Shown piece after piece: positions 32,466 to 41,700 of a stretch of 64,000 nt of DNA. Made by a program: the position numbers and the translations under genes. The notes below the pieces were generated by a model. It ran no database searches. It worked only from the letters and a program-made list of their open reading frames with translations, and was not told where the DNA came from. The stretch is from Enhydrobacter aerosaccus. Lineage in GTDB: Bacteria > Pseudomonadota > Alphaproteobacteria > Reyranellales > Reyranellaceae. Numbering within the stretch: the first letter of the stretch is position 1; every line of letters starts with the position of its first letter. Location: NCBI GenBank assembly GCA_903832005.1, contig CAIKZO010000039.1:26640-90639 (forward strand). The letters are read 5' to 3'.

Positions 32466-35147
32466 ATGGCCGGCGCACCCGTTGAAACACGCCCCTCGCC
32501 CGACGCGCTGCTGAAGGCAGCGGAGCGCGAGTCGCGCGGCACGTTCAAGATCTTTTTCGGTGCCGCGCCCGGCGTCGGCAAGACCTACGAGATGCTGACT
32601 TCCGCTCGCCGCCGCAAGGACGAGGGCGTCGACGTCGTAATCGGGCTCGTCGAGACGCACGGCCGTGCTGAGACCGAGGCACAGAGGGTGGGTCTCGAGG
32701 TCGTGCCGCGCCGCCAGGTCGAGTATCGCGGCACCACGCTCGAGGAGATGGATCTTGATGCGATCCTGAAGCGCCGGCCAAAGCTAGTCCTGGTCGACGA
32801 ACTCGCGCACAGCAACGCGCCGGGCAGCCGGCATCCCAAGCGCTATCTCGATGTCGAGGAACTGCTGGCGGCCGGCATCGACGTCTATTCGACGATGAAC
32901 GTCCAGCACGTCGAAAGTCTCAACGACGTGGTGGCGCGCATCACCCGCATCCGCGTGCGCGAGACCGTGCCCGACTCGGTCGTCGACCAGGCCGACGAGG
33001 TCGAGCTGGTCGATCTCACGCCCAACGACCTGATCGCGCGACTGGGCGAGGGCAAGGTCTATGTGCGCGAGCAGGCGCAGCGCGCGCTGCGCCACTATTT
33101 CTCGCCGGGCAATCTCACGGCGCTGCGCGAGCTGGCGCTGCGGCGCACCGCCGAGCGGGTCGACGAGCAGATGCGCAGCTACATGCGCGAGCATGCCATC
33201 GTGGGGCCGTGGGGCGCCGGCGAACGGGTGATCGTCTGCGTCGATCCCGGGCCCGATTCCGCCAACACGGTGCGCGCCGCCAAGCGCACCGCCGACGGCC
33301 TCGATGCCGAGCTGATCGCGCTCTATGTCGAGACCGACCGGCACACGCTGCTGAGCGAGGTCGAGCTCACGCGACTGGCCGAGGCGCTGCGGCTGGCCGA
33401 GCAGCTGGGCGCCGAAGTCGCGCGGTTGCCGGGCCGCACGGTGGTCGAGGAGGTGCTGGCCTTCGCGCGCTCGCGCAACGCCACGCGCGTCGTGGTCGGC
33501 AAATCGCGCCGCTCGCGCTGGTTCGAACTGCGCCACGGCTCGGTGGTCGATGCGCTGGTGCGCAGCGGCTCCGGCATCGCCGTCGAGGTGGCGGCCTCTT
33601 CCAGCGACGCGCCCGAGCCGCTGGGGCCGATCGACTGGCTGTTCGGGGCGCCGCGCACCATCGGCCCCTATTTCGAAGGCCTGCTGACGACGGCGGTGGC
33701 GACCGGTGTCGGCATGGTCGTCGATACCTACGTCAGGCTGCCCAATGTCTCGCTGATCTTCGTCGTGCCGGTGCTGGTGGCGGCGGCGCGGCATGGGCTG
33801 GTGCCGTCGCTCTGGGTCTCGCTCGCCTCGGTGCTGAGCTATAACTTCTTCTTCCTGCCGCCGCTCTACGAATTCACCATCTCCGATCCCGCCAATGTCG
33901 TGGCGCTGTTCTTTTTCATGGTGGTGGCGGTGGTGGCGAGCGCGCTCGGCACGCGCTCTCGCGCGCAGGCCCAGGCGGCTCGCCGCGAAGCGCGCACCAC
34001 CGCCGATCTCTACGCCTTTAGCCGCAAGATCGCGGGCGTGATCGAACTCGACGATCTCCTCTGGATCGTCGTCACCCATCTCGCGCGCCTGCTCGGCGCC
34101 GAAGTCGCCATCTTGATGCCGGAGAAGACACCCCTCGAGGCGGGCAAGCTGATGGTGCGCGCGGCCTTTCCTCCCGATGGCCAGTTGAGTGACGCCGATC
34201 TCGCCGCCGCCCACTGGTCATGGGATTCGGAGCGGCCGACCGGCAAGGGCACCGACACCTTGCCTGGCGGGCGCTGGCTGTTCGTGCCCATCCGCACCAG
34301 CCGGTCGGCGATCGGGGTTCTGGGCATCCTGCCCAAGGCGGAGGCAGGCGAACTGTCCGCGCCCGAGCGACGGCTGCTCGAAGCGGTCGGTAACCAGGCG
34401 GCAGTCGGCATCGAGAGGGTGGCGCTGGCCGCCGACATCGATCAGGCGCGGATCGGCGCCGAACGGGAGCGGCTGCGCTCGGCGATGCTGACCTCGGTGT
34501 CGCACGATCTGCGCACGCCGCTCGCCTCGATCATCGGCGCGCTGTCGAGCCTGCAGAGCTATCGCGACCGCTACGACGTGGCCACGCGCGACGAGCTTCT
34601 GGGCACGGCGCTGAGCGAGGCCGAGAGGCTCGACCGCTTCGTCGGCAACCTGCTCGACATGACGCGGCTCGATGCCGGCGTGATCGTGCCCAAGCGCGAG
34701 GCGGTCGAGGTCGGCGATCTTGTCTCCACGACTTTGCGTCGCGCGATGCCGCTGCTGAAGGACCGCCAGGTTTCCTCCCACGTGGCGCCCGACCTGCCAT
34801 CCCTGTCGCTCGATTTTGTGCTGGCCGAGCAGACGCTGTTCAATCTGCTCGACAATGCCGCGAAATATTCGCCGCCCGGCGGCCGCATCGAGATCGAGGC
34901 GCGGCGCGCCGGCGAGCGGGTCGAGATCGCCGTGCGCGACGAGGGGCCCGGCATCCCGCCGCAGGCGCTCGAGCAGATCTTCGACAAGTTCTATCGTGCC
35001 GACGACGGCGACCGGCGCCGCGCCGGCACGGGCCTGGGCCTTGCCATCGCGCGCGGCTTCCTCGAGGCGCACGGCGGTACCATCGTGGCGCGCAACCGCG
35101 CCGACCGCAGTGGCGCGGAGTTCGTGATAAGCTATCCCGCATCATGA
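32466..35147 (+). CDS. kdpD: Potassium-responsive sensor histidine kinase KdpD
   Basis: 893 aa with the full KdpD architecture: N-terminal KdpD domain with Walker A GAAPGVGKT (32-40), universal-stress-protein domain (about 245-370), four membrane helices (about 400-490), GAF-like region, then HisKA with the phospho-His in SVSHDLRTPLASIIG and a HATPase domain with NLLDNAAKYSPPGG and GTGLGLAIARGF. It senses low K+ or osmotic change and phosphorylates KdpE. ATG 32466 lies 15 bp after kdpC and is preferred to a TTG 9 bp earlier. kdpE overlaps its stop by 4 bp. Confidence 0.96.
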   Translation: MAGAPVETRPSPDALLKAAERESRGTFKIFFGAAPGVGKTYEMLTSARRRKDEGVDVVIGLVETHGRAETEAQRVGLEVVPRRQVEYRGTTLEEMDLDAILKRRPKLVLVDELAHSNAPGSRHPKRYLDVEELLAAGIDVYSTMNVQHVESLNDVVARITRIRVRETVPDSVVDQADEVELVDLTPNDLIARLGEGKVYVREQAQRALRHYFSPGNLTALRELALRRTAERVDEQMRSYMREHAIVGPWGAGERVIVCVDPGPDSANTVRAAKRTADGLDAELIALYVETDRHTLLSEVELTRLAEALRLAEQLGAEVARLPGRTVVEEVLAFARSRNATRVVVGKSRRSRWFELRHGSVVDALVRSGSGIAVEVAASSSDAPEPLGPIDWLFGAPRTIGPYFEGLLTTAVATGVGMVVDTYVRLPNVSLIFVVPVLVAAARHGLVPSLWVSLASVLSYNFFFLPPLYEFTISDPANVVALFFFMVVAVVASALGTRSRAQAQAARREARTTADLYAFSRKIAGVIELDDLLWIVVTHLARLLGAEVAILMPEKTPLEAGKLMVRAAFPPDGQLSDADLAAAHWSWDSERPTGKGTDTLPGGRWLFVPIRTSRSAIGVLGILPKAEAGELSAPERRLLEAVGNQAAVGIERVALAADIDQARIGAERERLRSAMLTSVSHDLRTPLASIIGALSSLQSYRDRYDVATRDELLGTALSEAERLDRFVGNLLDMTRLDAGVIVPKREAVEVGDLVSTTLRRAMPLLKDRQVSSHVAPDLPSLSLDFVLAEQTLFNLLDNAAKYSPPGGRIEIEARRAGERVEIAVRDEGPGIPPQALEQIFDKFYRADDGDRRRAGTGLGLAIARGFLEAHGGTIVARNRADRSGAEFVISYPAS

Positions 35148-35827
35148 CCGGAGACGCCGCCACCATCCTGATCGTCGAGGACGAGCCGCCGATTCGCCGG
35201 CTGCTGCGCACGACGCTCGACGTGCACGACTATCGGACCCTGGAGGCGCAGTCGGGCGCCGAGGCCTTGTCGGCGCTGCGCCACCACCGGCCTGATCTGG
35301 TGCTGCTCGACCTCGGCCTGCCCGACATCGACGGGCTGGCGCTGATCGGCAAGATCCGCGAGCTGGGGCCGGTACCGATCGTCGTGCTGTCGAGCCGCGG
35401 CGACGAGGCGGCCAAGGTGCAGGCGCTCGACCTCGGCGCCGACGACTATGTCACCAAGCCGTTCGGCGCCGACGAGTTGCTGGCCCGCATCCGCGCCGCG
35501 CTGCGCCATCGGCTGCAGCAGCAGGGCGCGGATCGCGGCTTCACCAGCGACGATCTCTCGGTCGATCTGGTGCGCCGCCTGGTGAAGCGCGGGCCCGAGG
35601 ACATCAAGCTGTCGCCCAAGGAATACGACATCCTCGAACAACTTGTGATCCATGCCGGCAAGGTGCTGACCCACAAGCACTTGCTGCGCGAGGTCTGGCG
35701 CGACGAGTCGGTCGATCCGCAATATTTGCGCGTCTACGTCCGCCAGCTCCGCCAGAAGATCGAAGCCGATCCCTCGACGCCACGCCACGTGCTGACCGAG
35801 CCGGGTGTCGGCTATCGGCTGGTCTAG
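35144..35827 (+). CDS. kdpE: Response regulator KdpE
   Basis: 227-aa OmpR/PhoB-family regulator. Receiver domain with acidic pair E12-D13, phosphoacceptor D56 (DLVLLDLGLPDIDG) and the conserved Lys in YVTKPFG; winged-helix DNA-binding domain from about 130 (KLSPKEYDILEQLV, HLLREVW, YLRVYVRQLRQKIE, GVGYRLV). It activates kdp transcription when phosphorylated by KdpD. ATGA overlap with kdpD gives coupled translation. OmpR-family proteins bind 11-bp direct repeats, so KdpE is one candidate for the 48-bp element before 27886; untested. Confidence 0.96.
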   Translation: MTGDAATILIVEDEPPIRRLLRTTLDVHDYRTLEAQSGAEALSALRHHRPDLVLLDLGLPDIDGLALIGKIRELGPVPIVVLSSRGDEAAKVQALDLGADDYVTKPFGADELLARIRAALRHRLQQQGADRGFTSDDLSVDLVRRLVKRGPEDIKLSPKEYDILEQLVIHAGKVLTHKHLLREVWRDESVDPQYLRVYVRQLRQKIEADPSTPRHVLTEPGVGYRLV

Positions 35828-35836
35828 AGGTCCCTT

Positions 35837-35859
35837 CCTCCCCCGTCATACGGGGGAGG
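35837..35859 (+). terminator. GC-rich hairpin after kdpE
   Basis: CCTCCCCCGT (35837-35846), loop CAT, ACGGGGGAGG (35850-35859): a 10-bp perfect stem 9 bp after the kdpE stop. There is no T-run, so it may act as a Rho-aided stop or mRNA-stabilising hairpin. Confidence 0.5.
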
Positions 35860-35874
35860 GACAAGGGATGGGTA

Positions 35875-35905
35875 TTGACAAATATTGCGAAATAAGCAAT
35901 ATATG
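35875..35905 (+). promoter_or_regulatory. Orphan sigma-70-like promoter with overlapping inverted repeat
   Basis: TTGACA at 35875-35880 and an AATATA/TATATG -10 candidate about 17-19 bp later. The spacer contains ATATTGC (35882-35888) and GCAATAT (35896-35902), an inverted repeat typical of an operator. The DNA is unusually AT-rich. No gene follows on this strand; 35906-36025 holds only a CCATTA...TAATGG hairpin (35969-35994). It could drive a small RNA or be a relic of a lost gene. Confidence 0.4.
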
Positions 35906-36025
35906 TAAATTGCTCTATTCATCGTCCGGAAGGAGCCAAAGCCGTCGCCCTGCATCTAGAGGTGGTCCATTATTTTTCCATTTCTTTAATGGCGTGGTTG
36001 CGATAATCACACCATATCTTGAGCG

Positions 36026-36883
36026 TCAGAAGCGTCGGGCGATGCCGGCGTAGATTTGATAGGGCGTCGCGGCCGGCACCAGCCCGATATAGACGCCGAC
36101 GTCGAACTGAAGATTCGGGCGCGGGCTCCAGGCCAAAGCGAAGTCGAGCGTATAGACGTCGCGCACGTCGGCACGGGTCGACCAGCCGGCGTAGATTTCC
36201 GCGTAGGCTGTCACCCCGTCGAAAATCTGCCGGCTGACGTTCACCAGGGCCGGCAAGTTCACATGGTAGCCGTTGTCGTTGGGGTTCTTGGCGATGTCGA
36301 TCTGGCCCATGACGATCGCGGTGAAGCCCGCGGGCAGGGGGATGGCGAGCGGTGCGGCCATGCCACCTTCGACTACCCTGTTGCCGATCCCCTGCGGTGC
36401 CGTCGGCCACTTGATGTAGGGCATGAGCGCCAACGCCGGTTCGCCGCCGGCATTGCCGAACAGGTTGAGCTTGGCGCGTGTGACGATGTCGCCCACGCCG
36501 GTCACTGTCGTGGTGGCGCCGGTGCTGCGCACAGTGGTCTGGACGCTATTGTAGATCGGCAGATTGAGTTCGAGATCGAGATTGTCCCGCACGCCCATCT
36601 TGAAAGTCGGGTTGCCGACGGTCCAGGCGTCGATATTCACGCCGGGTGTGCTGCTGCCATCGAAACTGTGCAGGAAGAGATCGCTCTCGATCTGGAAGTG
36701 CCCGGCATCGACCGTGTAGGGCACGTTCGACTTGGTCGGCCGGTCGGTGTTGAAGTCCCGCATCTTGTCGGTCGGGACGGGATTGAACAGGCTGTAAGAC
36801 GCGCTGTCCTGGGCGGCAGCCGAGCTCGCGAACGACAGGAGGCAAGCCACCACGCCCGCCCATCGCATCGCAATCGTCGCCAC
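36026..36883 (-). CDS. Outer-membrane protein, phenol-degradation MetA-like (PF13557 type)
   Basis: 285 aa. GTG 36883 is chosen because GGGGGAGG lies 7 nt upstream; the frame to 36904 starts before that site. A signal peptide ends near ASSAAAQDS. The mature protein begins with DFNTDRPTKSNVPYTVDAGHFQIESD, a signature of MetA-pathway phenol-degradation proteins and putative outer-membrane transporters, and the remainder is beta-rich with ALAWSPRPNLQFDVGVYIGL near the end and a C-terminal Phe. Likely a beta-barrel channel for a hydrophobic or aromatic compound. A truncated second copy lies at 27110-27211. Convergent with kdpE. Confidence 0.8.
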   Translation of the reverse strand: MATIAMRWAGVVACLLSFASSAAAQDSASYSLFNPVPTDKMRDFNTDRPTKSNVPYTVDAGHFQIESDLFLHSFDGSSTPGVNIDAWTVGNPTFKMGVRDNLDLELNLPIYNSVQTTVRSTGATTTVTGVGDIVTRAKLNLFGNAGGEPALALMPYIKWPTAPQGIGNRVVEGGMAAPLAIPLPAGFTAIVMGQIDIAKNPNDNGYHVNLPALVNVSRQIFDGVTAYAEIYAGWSTRADVRDVYTLDFALAWSPRPNLQFDVGVYIGLVPAATPYQIYAGIARRF

Positions 36884-36940
36884 CGCCGATCCTCCCCCGC
36901 CCAAACATAACGAGGGCGCCGTGGATCGGCCATTGCGGGA

Positions 36941-37354
36941 TCAGCGTGGCGCCAGCATCAGGCGCCGTGTAACCGAATCGAAAGAAACGATATCGAAGCC
37001 GGCATCGGCGGCGTGCTGGCGTAGCGTCTCGAGGCAATGGCGGCAGGCGGCGTCCTCCAGCACGACGCGGCCGGTGGCGCCTGTGCGGCGATGGGCGGCG
37101 CGCAGGGCCTCGTCGAGTTCGTGGGCGTCGCCGACGTCGATGATCCAGGCGAGGTCGGCGTGCTCGCAGTCGGGCGCCGGCGTGTCGGGCCGGAGCGAGC
37201 GTACGCCGCCGCAGCCATGAGACAGGAGGGCGAGGACGAAAGGAAGCGTGTGGCGTCCGATGACGGCCACGTGAGGATTGGGCGTCACGTGGCTCATCGC
37301 GATCACGCGGTCCACGGACGCCAGAAGAGAGGGAGGCTCACCATCGCGGGGCAT
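36941..37354 (-). CDS. Hypothetical protein (137 aa)
   Basis: Not recognised. ATG 37354 is well supported by AGGAG 8 nt upstream, and a copy of the 48-bp element lies at 37399-37446. The product has a Rossmann-like beginning (HVAVIGRHTLPFVLALLSHG), a middle segment (DLAWIIDVGDAHELDEALRAA) and GRVVLEDAACRHC; it could be a shortened methyltransferase-type fold, but no SAM motif is complete. No signal peptide or membrane helix. It is divergent from the CMD gene at 37489, with which it shares the intergenic region. Confidence 0.65.
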   Translation of the reverse strand: MPRDGEPPSLLASVDRVIAMSHVTPNPHVAVIGRHTLPFVLALLSHGCGGVRSLRPDTPAPDCEHADLAWIIDVGDAHELDEALRAAHRRTGATGRVVLEDAACRHCLETLRQHAADAGFDIVSFDSVTRRLMLAPR

Positions 37355-37398
37355 TGTCGGAACTCCTGTGCAGGCGGGTATCAGATAGGCGTGGGAAG

Positions 37399-37446
37399 CA
37401 TAGGATTTCGAGACGGAAGCCCGTCCGGCGACGTAGGCGCGCCATA
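37399..37446 (-). promoter_or_regulatory. Shared 48-bp triple-box upstream element, copy 6
   Basis: Minus strand: TATG at 37446-37443, TACG at 37435-37432, then CTCGAAATCCTATG ending at 37399. The 14-bp block is identical to copy 5. Box 2 ends 77 nt before ATG 37354. Spacing matches all other copies. Confidence 0.6.
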
Positions 37447-37488
37447 GGAATCGCGCTAGGTTTCGCCTTCAATTCCCGGGAGGAAAAG

Positions 37489-37881
37489 ATGGCCGAGAGC
37501 GAGAACTACAAGAAGGGCACCGAGATCCGCCGCCAGCTGATGGGCGCGGCCCACGCCGACAAGATGAACGCCACGGTCTACGACGACCCGATCATGAAGA
37601 AGTTCGGCGACTACGCGCGCGAGGCTGTGTTCGGCATGCTGTGGACGCGCCCCGGCCTCGACATGAAGACCAAGACGCTGATCACCGTGATCTCCGACAC
37701 CTCCCAGGCGCGCTGGCCCGAGCTCGCGATCCATATCCGCATGGCGCGTAACCAGGGCTGGACTGAGGATGAATTGGCAGAGGCGCTGATGCATCTGTGC
37801 GGCTATATCGGTCTGCCGTCGGTGCGCGAGGCGCTGCTGGTGGCCAAGGAAGTCTTCCACGAGATGCGAGACGAGAAGTAA
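37489..37881 (+). CDS. Carboxymuconolactone decarboxylase family protein
   Basis: 130 aa, normal length for small CMD/AhpD-fold proteins. ATG 37489 follows GGGAGGAAAAG; the earlier frame to 37354 is upstream DNA. Family features: the helical core [29 protein letters not shown] and [38 protein letters not shown]. The CxxC of peroxidase-type AhpD is absent, so decarboxylase or lactone-type chemistry fits better. Located 1 bp before purC, possibly co-transcribed by chance. Substrate unknown. Confidence 0.88.
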   Translation: MAESENYKKGTEIRRQLMGAAHADKMNATVYDDPIMKKFGDYAREAVFGMLWTRPGLDMKTKTLITVISDTSQARWPELAIHIRMARNQGWTEDELAEALMHLCGYIGLPSVREALLVAKEVFHEMRDEK

Positions 37882-37882
37882 C

Positions 37883-38794
37883 ATGTTGCTGATGACGACG
37901 AGCGATCTGCCGCTGAAGCTGATCGCGCGAGGCAAGGTCCGCGACGTCTACGAGGTCGAGCACGACCGGCTGCTGCTGGTGGCGACCGATCGAGTGAGCG
38001 CCTACGACGTGGTGATGGCCGAGCCGATCCCGATGAAGGGAGCCGTGCTGACGCAGACCAGCGCCTGGTGGTTCCGCCAGTTGGGCACCGTCGTCCATCA
38101 TCACATGATCTCGGCCGATGCCGACGAGATCGTGGCCGCGGTGCCGGCTTTGGCCGGCCATCGCGACCAGCTCGTGGGCCGCGCCATGCTCTGTATGCGC
38201 GGCACGGTGTTTCCCATCGAGTGCGTGATCCGCGGCTATCTCTCGGGCTCGGCGTGGCGCGAGTATTCCAAGAGCGGCACGCTGGCCGGCGAGAAACTGC
38301 CGGCGGGCCTGCAGGAGAGCGGCGTGATCGAGACGCCGATCTTCAGCCCGGCGACCAAGGCCGAGAGCGGGCACGACGAGAACATCACCGTCGGCCGCAT
38401 GAAAGAGATCCTGGGCGCTGACGTCACCGACGAACTCGAGCGGCTGACGCGCACCGTCTACACCAGCGGCCGTGACGTCGCGATGGCCAACGGCATCATC
38501 ATCGCCGACACCAAGTTCGAGTTCGGTCGCGCCAAGAACGGCGAGATCCTGTTGATCGACGAGGTGATGACGCCTGACAGTTCGCGCTTCTGGCCGCTCG
38601 ATGGCTATGCGCCGGGCAAGCCGCAGCCGAGCTTCGACAAGCAGCCGCTGCGCGACTGGCTCGACGTCGAACGGCATGCCGGCCGCTGGAACGGCGACGC
38701 ACCGCCGCCCAAGCTGCCGCCGGAAGTCGTCGAGGCGACCAGCAAGCGCTACCTCGAGGCCTATCGCCGGCTGACCGGCATGGAGCTCGGTTAA
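37883..38794 (+). CDS. purC: Phosphoribosylaminoimidazole-succinocarboxamide synthase
   Basis: 303-aa SAICAR synthetase of the longer type (about 300 aa). It joins aspartate to CAIR with ATP in purine synthesis. Motifs: [25 protein letters not shown] with the ATP loop, [32 protein letters not shown] and [18 protein letters not shown] 37883 gives [12 protein letters not shown]; a second Met at 37892 is possible. It stands apart from other purine genes here, with only a CMD gene before it. Confidence 0.95.
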   Translation: MLLMTTSDLPLKLIARGKVRDVYEVEHDRLLLVATDRVSAYDVVMAEPIPMKGAVLTQTSAWWFRQLGTVVHHHMISADADEIVAAVPALAGHRDQLVGRAMLCMRGTVFPIECVIRGYLSGSAWREYSKSGTLAGEKLPAGLQESGVIETPIFSPATKAESGHDENITVGRMKEILGADVTDELERLTRTVYTSGRDVAMANGIIIADTKFEFGRAKNGEILLIDEVMTPDSSRFWPLDGYAPGKPQPSFDKQPLRDWLDVERHAGRWNGDAPPPKLPPEVVEATSKRYLEAYRRLTGMELG

Positions 38795-38800
38795 GCTGCG

Positions 38801-39049
38801 TCAGCGCTGGGGCAAGGTAAAGCCGTTGTTCCGGAGCTTGCGTTCCAGGGTGGGAATGCCGCCGGCAGTGTTGCCGCGCTGGCATTGATCGACCGCGGCA
38901 GCGATGTCGCCGTCGGGAACGCCGCGCTTCGAATTGTAGCTGAGATACTTCAGCGCAAGCTCGGAGAGAGACGCGCAATAAGACGCGTCGTCGGCGAGCG
39001 CGGGCAAGGGCGACAGGACGAGGACAATAGCGACAAAGAGACGTTTCAC
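38801..39049 (-). CDS. Small secreted protein (82 aa)
   Basis: Begins KRLFVAIVLVLSPLPALA, a clear signal peptide cleaved before DDASYC. The mature part (about 63 aa) has two cysteines (ASYCASLSELALKYLSY and AAVDQCQRGNTAGGIPTLE) that could form one disulfide. No family identified. It is convergent with purC, whose stop lies 6 bp away, and divergent from the ABC binding-protein gene at 39130. Periplasmic location expected. Confidence 0.75.
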   Translation of the reverse strand: MKRLFVAIVLVLSPLPALADDASYCASLSELALKYLSYNSKRGVPDGDIAAAVDQCQRGNTAGGIPTLERKLRNNGFTLPQR

Positions 39050-39129
39050 GGAACTTTCCCAGGCATGACATTTGCACCGGCGCGGGTGCTAGATTGCCCG
39101 TAGTGTGGGCATTTAAGGAAGGGAACGCC

Positions 39130-40164
39130 ATGGGGGCCGTGGGTCGTATTTCGCTGTTGGCCGTTGCTGTCGCGGGTTTCTGCGCGGCGAGCGCGCAAGC
39201 CCAGCAGATGAGCGCCCAGATGAGCGCCACCACGCAGCTCGGCTGGCTGCGCAACGGCGAATACGCGCCGATCATGATTGCCGAGGCCAAGGGCTTCTTC
39301 AAAGCCGAAGGCATCGACCACAAGATCGTCGATGGCGGTCCCGGCAAGAATCCGATTCCCATCGTTGCCGTCGGCCAGGCGCAGTTCGGCCTCGCGACCA
39401 ACGGCATGTCGATCGTGACCGCGCGGCTCGCCAAGGATCCAGTCGATGTCGTGGCGGTGGGCACGCTCTTCCAGCAGGCGCCGACGGCCTACATCTCGAT
39501 CGCCGCACCCGGCGCGCCGCCGTCCAAGCCCAAGGACATGGAAGGCAAGACGGTCGGCGTGCAGACCGGCACGGAGTATCTGTTTCACGCCTTCGCCAAG
39601 AAGAACGGCGTCGATGAATCGAAGGTAAAGCTGATCATCGCGCAGGCGACGGCCGAGCCGCTGATGGTCGGCAAGATGGATTACTTCCTGGCCTGGGTCG
39701 TGAACCAGACCTATCAGATCGAACAGGAAGCCGCGAAGCCCGACGCGCCCGCCACGGTGAAAGGCAAGACGTGGCAGGCGCTGAAGCTCAGCGACCTCGG
39801 CATTCCTGTTTATGCCGACGTGATCTTCACTTCGGGCGACACGCTCAAGAAGAATCCCGAGCTGGTGAAGCACTATCTCGCGGCCGTGCAGAAGGGCATG
39901 CAGTACGGGATCGATCATCCCGACGAGGCCGTGGAGATCCTCTCCAAGTTCCCGGGCCAGACCGAGGATACCAAGAAGCTGGCGTGGCGCTTCAAGCTGC
40001 AGAACCCGCTCTACCAGAGCGACTATTCGAAGAAGAACGGGCCGCTCACGATGGATCCGGCGGTATGGACGGCGATGATCGGCTTCCTGAAGGACGGCGA
40101 TCAGATTCCCAAGACCATCCCGGCCTCGGAGGCAATGACCAACGACTTCTTCGCCAAGAAGTAA
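39130..40164 (+). CDS. ABC transporter substrate-binding protein, NMT1/SsuA type
   Basis: 344 aa. ATG 39130 has AAGGAAGG upstream and opens a signal peptide ending in AQAQQ. The mature part matches type II binding proteins for thiamine-pyrimidine, nitrate/sulfonate or taurine: LGWLRNGEYAPIMIAEAKGFFKAEG, VGQAQFGLATNGMS and GKTVGVQTGTEYLFHAFA. It is the first of a five-gene run: binding protein, ATPase, permease, 2OG-Fe(II) oxygenase, TSUP carrier. Together these suggest use of an organosulfur, pyrimidine or similar compound. No TPP riboswitch was seen upstream. Confidence 0.9.
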   Translation: MGAVGRISLLAVAVAGFCAASAQAQQMSAQMSATTQLGWLRNGEYAPIMIAEAKGFFKAEGIDHKIVDGGPGKNPIPIVAVGQAQFGLATNGMSIVTARLAKDPVDVVAVGTLFQQAPTAYISIAAPGAPPSKPKDMEGKTVGVQTGTEYLFHAFAKKNGVDESKVKLIIAQATAEPLMVGKMDYFLAWVVNQTYQIEQEAAKPDAPATVKGKTWQALKLSDLGIPVYADVIFTSGDTLKKNPELVKHYLAAVQKGMQYGIDHPDEAVEILSKFPGQTEDTKKLAWRFKLQNPLYQSDYSKKNGPLTMDPAVWTAMIGFLKDGDQIPKTIPASEAMTNDFFAKK

Positions 40165-40167
40165 GTC

Positions 40168-40923
40168 GTGGCCGCGCCGATCTCCATCCGCGGCGTCTCG
40201 CGGCAGTTCGGCGAGACCTGGGCGCTGCAATCCACGGACCTGGAGATCGCCGCGGGTGAGTTCATCGCCCTCGTCGGACCCTCGGGCTGCGGCAAGACCA
40301 CCCTGCTGCGCATGGTGGCCGATCTCGTGGCGCCCTCGACCGGCGAAGTGCGGATCGGCAATGACACGGCAGCCGAAGCGCGGCGCAAGCGGTTGCTTGG
40401 CCTGGTCTCGCAGCGGCCGGCCGTGTTGCCCTGGAAACGCGCGATCGACGACGTGCGCTTCACCCAGAAGATCGCGGGCCGCGTTGGCTTCGATCCGGCC
40501 AAGGTGCTGCGCGAGTTCGGCCTCGAAGGCCACGAGCACAAGCGCGCGCGCCAGCTGTCGGGCGGCATGCTGCAGCGGGTGAACATCGCCTCGGCGATGG
40601 CGCACGATCCCTCGGTGCTGCTGATGGACGAGCCGTTCGCCGCCCTCGACGAGATGAAGCGCGAGGAGATCGGCGAGTGGTTCGACCGCGAGCTAGCGCT
40701 CCGTCCCAAGACGGTGCTGTTCGTCACCCATCACATCGACGAGGCGGTGATGCTGGCCGACCGGCTGCTGGTCTTCTCGCCGTCGCCCGGCAGGGTGGTC
40801 GAGGTCGTTTCAGTCGACGTGCCGCGGCCGCGCGATCCGTCGTTCCGACAGGATCCGCGCTTCGTCGCCATCGCCGCGCATGTACGCGGGCTGCTCATGC
40901 ACAAGACGTCGGACGCAGCATGA
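40168..40923 (+). CDS. ABC transporter ATP-binding protein (nitrate/sulfonate/taurine type)
   Basis: 251-aa cytoplasmic ATPase, GTG start at 40168, 3 bp after the binding-protein stop. Complete motifs: Walker A GPSGCGKTTLLRM, Q-loop LVSQRPAVLPWK, signature LSGGMLQRVNIA, Walker B LLMDEPFAALDE and switch His in THHIDEAVMLADR. It energises the permease that overlaps its stop by 4 bp. The class fits SsuB/TauB-like importers. Confidence 0.93.
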   Translation: MAAPISIRGVSRQFGETWALQSTDLEIAAGEFIALVGPSGCGKTTLLRMVADLVAPSTGEVRIGNDTAAEARRKRLLGLVSQRPAVLPWKRAIDDVRFTQKIAGRVGFDPAKVLREFGLEGHEHKRARQLSGGMLQRVNIASAMAHDPSVLLMDEPFAALDEMKREEIGEWFDRELALRPKTVLFVTHHIDEAVMLADRLLVFSPSPGRVVEVVSVDVPRPRDPSFRQDPRFVAIAAHVRGLLMHKTSDAA

Positions 40924-41681
40924 ATTCGAGCCTGAGCTGGGCGGTGCGTATCCTGACGCCGATCCTATCGGTGCTGGGCCTGTGGTATCTCGCGATCCTC
41001 TTCTCGGGGCTGCCGGCCTTCGTGATCCCGCGGCCCGAGCGGGTGCTCGAGGTGCTGTGGGTCGACCACGCTTTCATCCTCGAGCATCTCTGGGCGACCT
41101 TGCAGGTTGCGGCGGTCGGCTTCGTCTGGGCCAACATCGTGGGCATTGGCCTGGCCGTCCTGTTCGACCTGTTGCCGTTCACGCGCCACATGCTGCTGCC
41201 CGCCGCCATCACACTGCGTAACGTGCCGTACATCGCCATGATCTCGGTGCTGATGCTGGCCTTCGGCGATTCGATGCTGAGCAAGACCACGATCGTGGCC
41301 CTGGCCGGCTTCTTCCCGGTGCTGGTCAACACGATGCAGGGGCTGCGCGCCGCCGACGAGGTCCAACTCGACCGAATGCGCATCCTCAATGCGAGCTGGT
41401 GGCTGACCTTCAGCCAGGTTCGTCTGCCGTACGCCATTCCTGCCATTATCTCGGCCCAGGAGATCACTGGTTCGGGCTCGATCATCGTGGCGATCGCCGC
41501 GGAATGGATGATTTCCTCGACGGGCTTGGGCTACGTCATCAACAATGCAATGCAGAACTACCGCGGCGACAGGGTCTATGCGGTGGCGCTGCTCGCGACA
41601 GGGCTCTCGTTTTTGATATATACCTTCGTCCACTGGCTCGGCGCCCGGCTCGACTGGCGGGCGGGCGATCCGCGACGTTAA
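40920..41681 (+). CDS. ABC transporter permease (SsuC/TauC type)
   Basis: 253-aa inner-membrane permease with about six helices. ATG 40920 overlaps the ATPase stop in an ATGA junction; the open frame back to 40677 is inside the ATPase gene. The EAA loop is visible as ADEVQLDRMRILNASWWLTFSQVRLPYAIPAI. Forms the channel of the importer encoded from 39130. Substrate unknown. Confidence 0.92.
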   Translation: MNSSLSWAVRILTPILSVLGLWYLAILFSGLPAFVIPRPERVLEVLWVDHAFILEHLWATLQVAAVGFVWANIVGIGLAVLFDLLPFTRHMLLPAAITLRNVPYIAMISVLMLAFGDSMLSKTTIVALAGFFPVLVNTMQGLRAADEVQLDRMRILNASWWLTFSQVRLPYAIPAIISAQEITGSGSIIVAIAAEWMISSTGLGYVINNAMQNYRGDRVYAVALLATGLSFLIYTFVHWLGARLDWRAGDPRR

Positions 41682-41700
41682 CCAAACGTTGGAGGCATTC

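Noticed and set aside
39050..39130. TPP riboswitch before the NMT1-type binding protein
   Set aside because: No conserved CUGAGA or ACCUGA core was found, although the protein family sometimes binds thiamine precursors.
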